DNA from: Luzula sylvatica
Taxonomy: Eukaryota > Streptophyta > Magnoliopsida > Poales > Juncaceae
Assembly: GCA_946800325.1 (NCBI GenBank)
Contig: OX326956.1
Span: 9,961,167 to 10,025,166, forward strand
Direction: 5' to 3'
Length of the DNA stretch: 64,000 nt
Under the pieces are notes generated by a model. That model searched no databases. It was not told where the DNA came from and saw only the letters and a program-made list of their open reading frames with translations. This document shows positions 1-10,181 of this stretch, piece after piece. Every line of letters starts with the position of its first letter. The stretch's first letter is position 1. The position numbers and the translations under genes are program-made.

Positions 1-342
1 AACATTAAAAACATAACAAAAGGATAGAGTTTTTTTAGGAAATCTAAAAATATTAGGCGATTTTTGGAGTCAGCAAAAATATAAAGATTTTTTGAGGAGA
101 ATCTAATAAGAAAAGAGATTCTTCATTATTTCCATTAAAAGTTAGGGTTTGTTTGAAAAATCCCCCCTTAACATATTACATACTTATATATAATTTTAGT
201 AAAATTTCTTCTTCCACAAGCTGCCACGTCAGCAAGGCTATACATTTTTTCTTTGAGATTTTCTGTGGTTTTGACCGTGTATTCTCCGTGTTGTTTTTTT
301 GGTAATTTCCCTTTTTACCCTATTTTTTCCTCCTTTTTCGAT

Positions 343-373
343 TTTGGCCCGCGCAATTCAATTGCGCGGGAAT
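343..373. promoter_or_regulatory. Inverted pair of E2F-like sites in a palindrome upstream of CDC20
   Basis: Positions 348-370 form an almost perfect palindrome, with 11-bp arms CCCGCGCAATT and AATTGCGCGGG around one base. Each outer edge fits the plant E2F consensus WTTSSCSS: TTTGGCCC on + at 343-350, and ATTCCCGC on - at 366-373. E2F control of cell-cycle genes is established knowledge; that these sites act on the CDC20 gene about 570 bp downstream is inference. The rest of 1-340 is AT-rich and shows no gene. Confidence 0.45.
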
Positions 374-598
374 AAAGCTAGTACTCGAAAAAAAAAGGAA
401 AAAAAGGGAGAAGGAGATAGATAATCTTATCTGATGTCTTCGTACCGTCTCCGGTGCTGTTAAACTGGAGATATTAATTGGCCAGAACGGGATTTGGATT
501 TCTCGACTTGAAACCAGGAATGTATATCCGAGTTTATAGAACTAGAACCGCGAATTAAGTTCTCGGTTTTAAAATCAGATCGATGCAACCAGATTGAT

Positions 599-609
599 TC
601 CAACGGTAA
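599..609 (+). promoter_or_regulatory. MSA-like (G2/M, MYB3R) element
   Basis: TCCAACGGTAA matches the mitosis-specific activator consensus YCYAACGGYYA at 10 of 11 positions. Further AACGG cores lie at 486-490 (+) and 794-798 (-). MSA elements drive G2/M expression of plant mitotic genes, including CDC20 homologues, which suits the gene starting at 938. The transcription start is not visible, so a site could be inside the transcribed leader. A pyrimidine-rich stretch at 680-800 looks like a 5' leader, and TTGCAG at 911-916 could be the acceptor of a 5'UTR intron. Confidence 0.45.
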
Positions 610-2617
610 CATCGAGATTACTAGTGTACTTGCGACGATTGAAGGCCAAACCGCCTTAGTCTTCTTCATATCTCACACGATCCTTCTGTCTTTCCTTCAC
701 CTTCACTTATTGCTCTCCCGCAAATTACGATCGAATCATCTCGCTCTCTCTTCAATTCAAATTCAAGTAGACTGACTTATCTCTCTTTCTTCTCCGTTAA
801 GATTTGCACTTCGAAGAGGAGGAGCAAAACATTCTCACTGCGCTCTCTGATCTTTAGTTTTTTTTATTAATTACTTCGATTTTTATTTATATTGAACGAA
901 TCTTTTGTTGTTGCAGGCCTTTTCTTGTTGTTTAACCATGGACGGAGGCTTCTCGATTTCTTCTGGGAAGAAAAGGGGTGATAATCATCACGATCTTAGG
1001 GATATGGGACCCAGACCGTATATTCCTCCTTTGCATTCTTTATTTCGCACATCTTCTACCCGCACCTATGTAAGATTTTCATTTTACACTATTCTTTGTT
1101 CTTCTTTGCAAAATTGTTTGATTTCGTTTTATACTTTGATGAATTTTGCACGATTTCATCTTTATTTTACCAAGATCTATTCAGTTTTAAGGAATATTGG
1201 CTTCAATAACTGCAGATCAGAAGATTTTCTTGTAGATTTTTTCAAATCCGGTCTTAATTAATGACTTTTTTTCGTTTTGGTGTTATCAATTGCAGGGAGA
1301 TAGATTCATTCCGAACCGAGCAGCAATGGACATGGATATAGCTCGTTATCTCCTCACAGAGCCCGAAAAGGAGAACAACAGAATACCAGTATCCCCTGCA
1401 AAAGAGGCCTACTGAAGGGTTCTTAATGAAACCATGCTAAAGGGCAGAACTCGCATCCTCTCTTTCAGAAGCAATCGTCCATCTCCAGTCAAATCTTCAG
1501 ATCTGAACAGTACCATTCAATCTGTACCAGCAAAGAAACGCAGACACATTCCTCAAGTATACTACTCATTTATTTCTTCTAATTCTTTTCAATTTCAATA
1601 TCTCTATTAATTTTTCTCTTTTCTGAAATTATCCAGTCTGCGGAAAGAGTTCTAGATGCACCAGAAATAATAGACGATTATTATCTGAATCTATTAGATT
1701 GGGGAAACAGCAATTTGCTATCAATCGCTCTTGGCAACACTGTCTATTTATGGAACGGCACAAATGGATCCACTTCTGAGCTAGTAACAGTAGATGAGGA
1801 CTCTGCTCCAGTCACAAGTGTGAATTGGGCACCAGATGGCCATCACATTGCCATTGGTCTCAATTCTTCCCGTATTCAACTCTGGGATGCTTCCATTAAT
1901 AAGCTGGTAATTAATTAATTAACTACTACAATCTACTCAACTTAATATTCAATTTATAATAAAGTTATTTTAATATTTTAACTTCAGGTGAGGACACTAA
2001 GAGGGATGCATTCATCCAGAGTGGGCTCCTTGTCATGGAACAATCACCTTCTGTCAAGTGGCAGCATGGACGGCTCGATCGTCAACAATGACGTCAGAGT
2101 TAGGACTCACGCAATCAGTACCTTCAGAGCACACACTCAGGAAGTGTGCGGTCTAAAATGGTCAAACTGTGGTCAACGCCTGGCGTCAGGAGGGAATGAT
2201 AATCTTCTCCATATTTGGAACCTCTTTTCGTCCGCTCCTGTTCACAGACTCAGCGATCACACTGCCGCAGTTAAAGCCCTCGCTTGGTACCCTTATCAGA
2301 GCAACACGATTGCCTCTGGTGGAGGAGGGAGCGACAAGTGCATTAAATTCTGGAATGTCAATACAGGTATTATTCATAACTGAATTCTGTTATTATTGAT
2401 GATGTCACTCAATCTGACAAACTTGTGAACAGGAGCGTGTTTGAATTCGGTGGATACGGGGTCTCAGGTGTGCTCTTTACTGTGGAATAAGAATGAGAAG
2501 GAATTGTTGAGCTCACATGGCTTCACAGATAATCAACTCACTCTTTGGAAGTATCCCTCTATGACTAAGATGACCGAGCTCCGTGGTCATACCTCTCGTG
2601 TCCTCTTCATGGCTCAG

Positions 2618-2626
2618 GTCTGTAAA
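2618..2626. repeat. 9-bp target-site duplication of the MULE (copy 2 at 3642-3650)
   Basis: GTCTGTAAA occurs at both borders. The left copy starts at the first base of the intron, so its GT is the 5' splice donor of exon 5. The right copy recreates a potential donor GT at 3642-3643, just 65 bp before the acceptor at 3706-3707. Confidence 0.85.
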
Positions 2627-3641
2627 CAAAAAGTATAGAGAGCAGGAAGCGGTTCACAGAAGTATTACCGAAGTCTAGGTGGATACGGGGCCCATGCCAC
2701 GTAAAAATATCTAGTCCATCCAAAAAAGAAAAAACAATAATTCTTTCCAGATCAGGTCGTCTCCATTTCCTCCACTCCAAATTGACTTCCATTTTTGGTT
2801 TATTCTCAAATCTTCACTTAATTCAAAGCTAAATTAACACTATTTCACAACAGGGGCTGTGTTAGCATCTATTTGTAAAATTGATGTGTATCTTTCATCA
2901 CAGAAAATAATGGAGTCATTATCATGTTTGTGTCTAAACTCGGCCATCTGTATAATTTGGGCATAATGCTGGGGTATTTGATTCGAGTCCCAATCAAAGT
3001 CTGATGAAGGATTGAAAATACGTACTAGTCCAAATTGGAGTCTCGATTGACAAAAATGGTTGCCAACTCAGTCCCTCTTGCGAAATTAAGTGAAATATTA
3101 GAGAATAACAGAGAACGGAAGTCAAATATGAGTTAATTGAGCACCAATTGAATTGGTAATGTTATTTCAGCCCAAAATTAAGTGATACATCTAAAAAGAA
3201 CAAAGAATATAACTCAAATAGACAAGTGTCGTAAAACTGCTGGTATGCACCGTAATTGAGGAAGAAAGAGGACTCAAAAGACTAAACAAAATGAGAACAC
3301 AACTGAGAAAAACAATCTGCATAAGGGCGTTACAACCTACCGCCTAAATCCATGCCGTTCCGCGGGTTTTAGAGAAAGGGAGGCGTGAGCTGTGAAGTTG
3401 GCACTACGAGAGGAAGGGTTGTGAAGTTGGGCGTGAGCTTCAAGTCGTCCTGCTGAGTTCACGATTGTAGAGTTGGATATGAGGAGATGGGGAGAAGGGG
3501 CTCCTTGTTTTTTTTTCTTTTGTTAAAAAGATTAGATAGACTAGGTATTCTTACGTGGGAATGTAATTAGATGGGACCCACATCCACCTCAGACTTCGGT
3601 AATGCTTCGGTGAATTATTTCCTGCTCTCTATCCTTTTTGG
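2627..3641. mobile_element. Non-autonomous Mutator-like element (MULE) in CDC20 intron 5
   Basis: The ends are long terminal inverted repeats of about 110 bp (roughly 2627-2740 and 3510-3641). The left begins CAAAAAGTATAGAGAGCAGG; the reverse complement of the right begins CCAAAAAGGATAGAGAGCAG. Shared interior blocks include ATTACCGAAGTCT and CCACGTAA. The element is flanked by a perfect 9-bp direct repeat, GTCTGTAAA, at 2618-2626 and 3642-3650. Long TIRs with a 9-bp duplication are the Mutator signature. The ~770-bp interior shows no transposase, so it depends on an autonomous relative. It may also carry host sequence, which I cannot identify. Confidence 0.85.
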
Positions 3642-4137
3642 GTCTGTAAATATGATTATGCAATTAAACCCTGGAAATTTTGTAATTTGTGTTGGTTTGA
3701 ATTGTAGAGTCCTGATGGGTGCACTGTTGCTTCGGCTGCTGCAGACGAGACGCTTAGGTTTTGGAATGTATTTGGAACTCCCGAAGAAGATAAAAAACCT
3801 GCTTCGAAGAGCGTTCGTATTGTGGGTCCCACTAATAGATACAGCCATATTCGCTGAAATATTGATTTTGGTGCTTCTTGATTTTTTATTTTATATATTC
3901 TGGTTGTCTCGAGTATGTTGTGTAGGATACTTTCCTGCCTATTGGTTGATGTAATAAGATACATACTATTATGTTGTGCAGGATACTCTCTGGACCTACT
4001 TAAATATAATTATTATTCTAACTTGAATGTAATTCTGGAAATTTGGTTTAAATGTGACTTTTATGTTTGGAGAATTAATTATTATTTTTTTTAAAAAAAA
4101 ACCCTCAAATATTTAAAAAAAAAACCCAACATGAGGT

Positions 4138-5248
4138 TGTTAAATTATAAAATAGCATTTTATATTAATTATGTTTATCATGCATGTATGTGTGAAAGGT
4201 CATGTTCATGAATGTTCTGGACACATGTGAAAGGTTATGCTCACACTAGTGAAGAATCATATTCATGTATCATAGACACTAGTGAGGAGTCATGTTCACA
4301 TTAGTGAGGAGTCATGTTCATGAACCATATAACCTATAAATAGGGATGTATTTTGTGTCATTCGAACACCAGAAAATAATTTGTAATCTCTCTTTCTTCT
4401 ATAATAAAATTCAAGTTTCATTGAATCGTTTCTTCTTCTATATTTCGGTTGTGATCCTTGGCTAGTGCAACACGTTGTTGTACTATTGTTAACTTCGATT
4501 ATCGTTACATGGTATCAGAGCGTGAAGACAACGTGGCAGAGTACAAGTCATTGTCGCTTGCCACACAAGAATGTGTTTGGTTAAGGCGTTTGGTCGAGGA
4601 TATCAATGAAGCTATTTCTTAACCGACGAATATTCAAGGAGATGACCAAAGTGCTATAAAGTTGGCAACTAATCTAGTTTGCCATGCAAGGACCAAACAT
4701 ATCGATATTGAGCATCATTTCATTCGAGAAAAAGTGCTTGATAGAACCATTGAAGTTATGGAGGTGAGAAGCAAAGACAACGCGGCAGATATCTTCACGA
4801 AGTCTCTCTCCAAGGGACCGTTTGAGCTGTTGCGAGTCAAGTTGGGACTTGTGCCCAAAAATACATTTTAAGGGGGAGTGTTAAATTATAAAATAGCATT
4901 TTATATTAATTATGTTTATCATGCATGTATGTGTGAAATGTCATGTTCATGAATATTCTGGCACATGTGAAAAGTTATGTTCACACTAGTAATAATCATA
5001 TTCATGGATCATAGACACTAGTGAAGAGTCATGTTCACATTAGTGAGGAGTCATGTTCATGAACCATATATCATATAAATAAGGATGTATTTTGTATCAT
5101 TTGAACACCAGAAAATAATTTGTAATCTCTCTTTCTTCTATAATAAAATTCAAGTTTCATTGAATCGTTTCTTCTTTTATATTTCGGTTGTGATCCTTGG
5201 CTAGTGGAAGGCGTTGTTGTACTATTGTTAACTTATGTTATCGTTACA
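4138..5248 (+). mobile_element. Internally deleted Ty1/copia LTR retrotransposon (TRIM-like), 1,111 bp
   Basis: Two direct LTRs, 4138-4509 (372 bp) and 4879-5248 (370 bp), start TGTTAAATT and end CGTTACA. Perfect 5-bp target duplications GAGGT lie at 4133-4137 and 5249-5253. The primer-binding site TGGTATCAGAGC (4510-4521, initiator-tRNA-Met type) abuts the left LTR, and the polypurine tract AAGGGGGAG (4870-4878) abuts the right. The internal region is only 369 bp: gag, protease, integrase and RT are gone. The LTRs differ at roughly 20 positions (about 5 percent by eye), so the insertion is not recent. The left LTR has a TATAAATA box at 4335-4342. Confidence 0.93.
4536..4871 (+). pseudogene. 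RNase H C-terminal remnant of Ty1/copia pol
   Basis: The reading frame starts abruptly with AEYKSLSLATQECVWL, the conserved copia RNase H block around the catalytic Glu. It continues through DDQSAIKL, ARTKHIDIEHHFIREK and AADIFTKSL to a TAA at 4869-4871 that overlaps the polypurine tract. An in-frame TAA at 4620-4622 also breaks it. The RT core and the first half of RNase H are absent, so no active enzyme is possible. It is probably kept only because it lies between the cis-acting PBS and PPT. Confidence 0.9.
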
Positions 5249-5253
5249 GAGGT

Positions 5254-6735
5254 TTTGTTCGGGGGTTTTTCAAATAAACCCCGCAACTATTTTGAAAATT
5301 ATCGAAATTCCCTCACTTTTGAGATTCCTTCAAAACCCCCATATAAAGTGGTTTAATTATTTTTTAATCCCTATATGGGGTTTAGTCCCTTTTGTTTGGT
5401 AAGAGAATAAGGAGAGGGTAATTTTTTGGAGGATTAAGTGAAAAAGATAATGACCAAAATATCTTTATAGTTATACAAACTTTAAAAGAAATGATAAGTA
5501 TTTATTAGAATAGCACAAAAATATATTAGATTAGTTATTGCTTAAAATGACATATATAAAAAATACATGTTTGTTTCTAATTAACGAAATACATATTTGT
5601 TCTAATTAAAAATACTAAGTTAAAAATATTTTTTTTGTAAATGAATGCACATCCTTAAATGAGCTTTCTTGGACAAAAAATAATGACAACTTTACGTTTT
5701 TCATAAAAAACACCTGTAAATTTTGTCATAAAAAATAAGAAAAGATAGAGAAAAAAACACGCATACCACCACATCTCTTTATAAGCTCAAGATCCTCTCC
5801 AAATATAATTTTCATCAAGAGAACTTGATTTTTTCGAAATAACACTATTTCGTTAATAATGTCCGTGATTAATACCCAAATTAATCTCTAAACACTTTCG
5901 CCAGACACCCTGACGAAAGTACAATCTCTCTTTCGCCAGACACCCTGGCAAAAGAGTTAAATTTGCAATTTACAAAAATCGCTAGCTATTCTTATAAATT
6001 GGATTTTTGATAATGCTATATGTCAAAAAAATTAACATATAATGTACTTAAAAATATATATTATAAATTTAAAATATATAAAATACATCTAAAAAGATAT
6101 AATACGTAAATATATATCATACACGTGAAAATATACATCATGCATCTAAAAAATATAACAATCATTATAAACCTACATGTAAAAATATATAAAATACATT
6201 TACAAAATTCACATGTCAAGAAATATAAATTTGGACGAGGGACGACATGCACTTTGGAGTGCGCATGTAATTTACATACTGCAGTCAAAATAAAAAAAAT
6301 CAAACCGTCACTTATCGTTTTTCTATTAGCGACAACCTAGACTTCATTAACATGACAATTAACGCTTCGTAAACATGATAATAAATAAAGAACAAATAAT
6401 TAACAGTCAACTAGTATATATTTAGTAATTTATAATTAATATTAATTAATTTTCATTTGTATTTTTTGTTTTAAATATATAGGATGTGATCGTGAATTGT
6501 GGGCCAAAGTATAATTTATCTTTTCACTTTGAGGCTTTTTTAAGCTTAGGGCCCGATGTGTAGAATCCTGATCATTGTTCCAAGTCTTGTCCATTCTTCA
6601 CCTAAAACGGATTTGAGATTTAAGAAGTGCAGATTCCAGAAGCCGTATTATCCTCGGAAGTATGAAAATAAGCTACTGAGCTTCGACCGGTGCTTCTTCA
6701 ACCCCTCGTTGGCTCATTAAGCATCGCAGATAAAG
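5254..6735. other. AT-rich intergenic region with two tandem hairpins
   Basis: I see no gene here. A small inverted repeat, ACCCCCATATA against TATATGGGGTTT, lies near 5334-5385. At 5894-5919 and 5930-5955 the motif CTTTCGCCAGACACCCTG occurs twice, each time followed by a complementary arm (ACGAAAG, GCAAAAG), giving two consecutive stem-loops. Positions 6040-6220 hold a loose repeat of AAAATATATAAAATACAT-like units, which accounts for the open frames on both strands there. The last ~150 bp before 6736 should contain the PPR leader, but I see no clear TATA box. Confidence 0.5.
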
Positions 6736-9700
6736 ATGACAATTCCATTAGTTCACACCACCGCTTTCCCACCGTCCAAGACCTCCAGTCATGGTTCTCC
6801 TAAGCTTTCATCCCTCCCTTCTTTCTTTTCCCATGATTCTTGCTGCTGCCTTTCAACACCTCTTGTGACCCACGCCACCAATTCTTATTCAGCAAATACG
6901 CGAGTAAAAAGGAAGAATCTCTCAATCCAAGAAGCATTGCACGTGTTCGATGAAATGCTGCAGGCAAGAGAAGGTGAGCCCAATTCATCTGTCGAATCAT
7001 TCAATAGCCTCCTGGAAAATATTTGCCAGATGGATTACCATGATAATCGGTATTTCACTGTGATTTCTCTCTTTAATCGCATGATTCACAAAGGTGTGAT
7101 TTATCCAAATGAGCGTACTTACCGGATCCTGATCGACTCTTGTTGCCGCGTTAAACGGCTTGACCTCGCTTTTGCTTTTTTCGGCCGGTTATTTAAGGAT
7201 GGGCATATGGCTGAAATAATATTTTCACTGAATTTTCTGTTGAGGGGTTTTTTTGTGGAGAAGCTGGTAATAGAGGCTGTAGGCATGGTGTTTGAGAAAA
7301 TGCCTACAATGGGATACAAGCCAGATATTATTTCGCACAACGCTCTTATAAATCAATGGTGCAAAATTGGAGCAATTGGCAAAGCAGAGAAAGTGTTCGA
7401 TAGAATGATCTCAAACGGCCCCGCGCCTAATACAGTGACATGGAACACTCTTCTGAATGGATATTGCAAGAATGGAGACTTGAAAAAAGCAGAGGCGTTG
7501 TTTTGGGCAATGGGTGATATGGGGATTCCAAGTGATGTCATAACTTACAGCACGCTTGTTAATGGCTTATGTCAACAAGGTGAATTGGCAAAGGCAGAAA
7601 AATTGATAGTTGAAATGGTTTCGAAAGGATCGAAGCCGAATGTGGTCACATATAACACACTTGTTAATGGCTTATGTAAACAAGGTGAATTGGAGAAGGC
7701 AGAAAAATTGATATATGAAATTCTTTCCAATGGCTGGAAGCCGGATGTGGTGACCTATACAACCCTCGTTGATGGATTTTGCAAACGAAAGGAATTTCAA
7801 AAAGCAAAAGAATTGATGCTTGAAATGGTTTCTAATGGATCGAAGCCGAATGCCATGACCTACAACACGCTTCTTGATGGATTTTGCAAACAAGGGGAAC
7901 TGAATAAGGCAGAAAAAGTCGTGCTTGAAATGGTTTCTAATGGATTGAAGCCGAATGTGGTGACCTATAGCATGCTTATTGATGGATTTTGCAAACAAGG
8001 TAAACTGGATAAGGCAGAAAAAGCCATACTTGAAATGGTTTCTAATGGATTGAAGCCGGATGTGGTGACTTATAGCATGCTTGTTGATGGATTTTGCAAA
8101 CGAAAGGAATTTGAAAAGGCAAAAAAATTGATGCTTGAAATGGTTTCTAATGGATTGAAGCCGAATGTTGTGACCTACAGCATGCTTTTTGATGGATTTT
8201 GCAAACAAGGGGAAATGGAAAAGGCAGAAAAACTCATACTTGAAATGATTTCTAATGGATTGAAGCCGGATGTTGTGACCTACAACATGCTTCTTGATGG
8301 ATTTTGCAAACAAGGTGAAGTGGAAAAAGCAGAAAAACTCGTACCTGAAATGATTTCAATTGGATTGAAGCCGGATGTTGTGACCTACAACATGCTTCTT
8401 GATGGATTTTGCAAACAAGGTGAACTGGAAAAAGCAAAAAAAGTGATGCTTGAAATGGTTTCTAATGGATTGAAGCCGAATGTTGTGACCTATAATGCCC
8501 TTATTAATGGCTTCTGTAAACAACGTGAATTGGAAAAGGCAGAAAAAATGATACTTGAAATGATTTCTAATGGATTGAAGCCAAATATGGTGACATATAA
8601 CACGCTTGTTGATGGCTTCTGTAAACAATGTGAATTGGGAAAGGCAGAAAAAATGATATATGAAATGATTTCTAATGGATTGAAGCCAAATGTGGTGACC
8701 TATAGCATGCTGGTTAATGGCTTTTGTAAACAAGGTGAATTGGAAAAGGCAGAAAAAACGATACATGAAATGGTTTCTAATGGATTGAAGCCAAATGTGG
8801 TGACCTATAGCAGTCTTGTTAATGGCTTATGTAAACAAGGTGAACCGGAGAAGGCAAAAAAATTGATGCTTGAAATGGTTTCTAAGGGATTGAAGCCGGA
8901 TGTTGTGACCTATATAGCATGCTTGTTGATGGATTTTGCAAACGAAAGGAATTGGGGAAGGCAGAAAAATTGATGCTTGAAATGGTTTCTAATGGATTGA
9001 AGCCGAATGTGGTGACCTACAACATGCTTATTGATGGATTTTGCAAACAAGGTGAATTGGAGAAGGCAGAAAAACTGATAGTTAAAATGGTTTATAATGG
9101 ATTGAAGCCGAATGTTGTCACCTACAGCACACTTTTTTATGGATTTTGCAAACAAAAGGAATTTGAAAAAACAAAAAATTTGATGCTTGAAATGGTTTCT
9201 AATGGATTGAAGCCGAATATTGTGACCTACACCACGCTTCTTGATGGATATTGCAAACAAGGTGAAATGGAAAAGGCAAAAGAAATGATGCTTGAAATGG
9301 TTTCTAATGGATTGAAGGCGAATATTGTGACCTACACCACGCTTCTTGATGGATTTTGCAAACAAGGCGAAGTGGAAAAGGCAAAACAAACGATGCTTGA
9401 AATGGTTTCTAATGGATTGAAGCCGAATTCGGTGACCTATAACACCCTTGTTAATGGCTTATGTAAACAAGGTGAACTGGAAATGGCAAAAAAATTGATA
9501 TACGAAATGGTTTCTCATGGATTGAAGCCGGACGTGGTGACATATAGCATGCTTATTGATGGGTTTTGCAAACATGGTGAATTGGAAAAAGGCGAAAAAA
9601 TTATACTTGAAATGGTTTCTAATGGTTTGAAACCTAATGTGGTGACCTATAACACCCTTATTAATGGATTTTGCAAACAAGGGGTAATGGAGAAGGCAAA

Positions 9701-10181
9701 AATGCTAGTACATGAGATGGTTTGTAGAGGAATTCAGCCTAATATCGTCACATATAATACAATTGTTAATGGACTATGTAGGGAGGGGAGAACCAATGAG
9801 GGGGAAGAATTGTTAGAGGAGATTACGTCTAGGGGATATAAATTGGATTTAGTGATATATAGTACACTCATGGTAGGTTTTAGTATAAAAGAGGAGTGGG
9901 ATAAGGCTAAGGAGATATTTCAAAGAGCAATTTCTGATGGGCATACACCTGATGGTGCGATGTATGGCACACTCATATACGTATTATATAACAAGGGTGA
10001 TATGCAAAAGGTTGAAGAATTATTGATTGGAATGATTTCTGAAGGGCTTTTAGATGATCCTAAGATGTACGATACGCTCGTTAGTTCACTCAACAAAAAT
10101 GGGGTATTAGACAATGTAAAAGAGTCGTTGCGCGAAATGGTTATAAACGGTAATCCGAGTCGACGACTGATTGAGGATTAA
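6736..10181 (+). CDS. P-class pentatricopeptide repeat (PPR) protein, about 30 motifs, broken by a 2-bp insertion
   Basis: PPR proteins bind organellar RNA one base per 35-residue motif and act in RNA stability, processing or cytoplasmic fertility restoration. The Ser/Thr-rich start (residues 1-50) suits a plastid or mitochondrial transit peptide. Degenerate motifs follow from about residue 88, then regular 35-residue motifs from about 197 of the type VVTYxxLxDGFCKQGELEKAEKLxLEMVSNGLKPN. No E, E+ or DYW domain follows, so it is P-class. The first frame runs 6736-8973 (745 residues); the second continues from about 8916 to 10181. Joining them needs a 2-bp correction at TATATA 8911-8916, where sister repeats have TATA. 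The result is about 1,147 residues, long for the family. Repeat homogeneity suggests recent internal expansion, as in fast-evolving restorer-like PPRs, but RFL membership is only a guess. The frameshift could be real or an assembly indel in a repeat. Confidence 0.9.
7537..9743 (+). repeat. 105-bp in-frame tandem array inside the PPR gene, 21 units
   Basis: Twenty-one consecutive units encode one 35-residue motif each. The span is 2,207 bp, which is 21 x 105 plus exactly the two extra bases at 8911-8916, an independent confirmation of the insertion. Units are nearly identical in the CTTGAAATGGTTTCTAATGG core. They vary mainly at motif position 5 (N, S or T) and position 35 (N or D), the two positions that specify the RNA base. 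Confidence 0.9.

Larger units (their letters stand above)
938..3857 (+). pseudogene. CDC20: CDC20, WD40 activator of the anaphase-promoting complex, with a premature stop
   Basis: CDC20 recruits substrates to the APC/C ubiquitin ligase in mitosis. Six exons can be read: 938-1069, 1296-1556, 1637-1906, 1988-2366, 2433-2617 and 3708-3857. All have GT/AG borders and matching phases, giving 458 codons, the usual plant CDC20 length. Visible motifs are the C-box DRFIPNR (residues 46-52), a KEN triplet (69-71), the RILSF segment, WD40 repeats from about residue 150 ([32 protein letters not shown]) and the C-terminal YSHIR tail that docks on the APC/C. Codon 84 is TGA (1413-1415) where relatives commonly have a basic residue, consistent with CGA to TGA at a CpG. 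Reinitiation at ATG 1434 would lose the C-box. The last intron holds a Mutator-like insertion placed exactly at the donor. Everything else is intact, so the decay is recent, or the stop is an allele or a base-call error. Confidence 0.88.

Noticed and set aside
460..669. Minus-strand open frame of 69 codons upstream of CDC20
   Set aside because: It starts with a hydrophobic-looking stretch, but no family is recognisable. It overlaps the CDC20 promoter with its MSA motif and has no continuation exon that I can find.
6061..6340. Overlapping open frames on both strands
   Set aside because: Low-complexity translation of AT-rich repeated ATATAAAATACAT-like units; no domain.
7672..9680. Long minus-strand frames across the PPR gene
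   Set aside because: They are the antisense of the 105-bp array, so they repeat every 35 residues and carry no independent signal.
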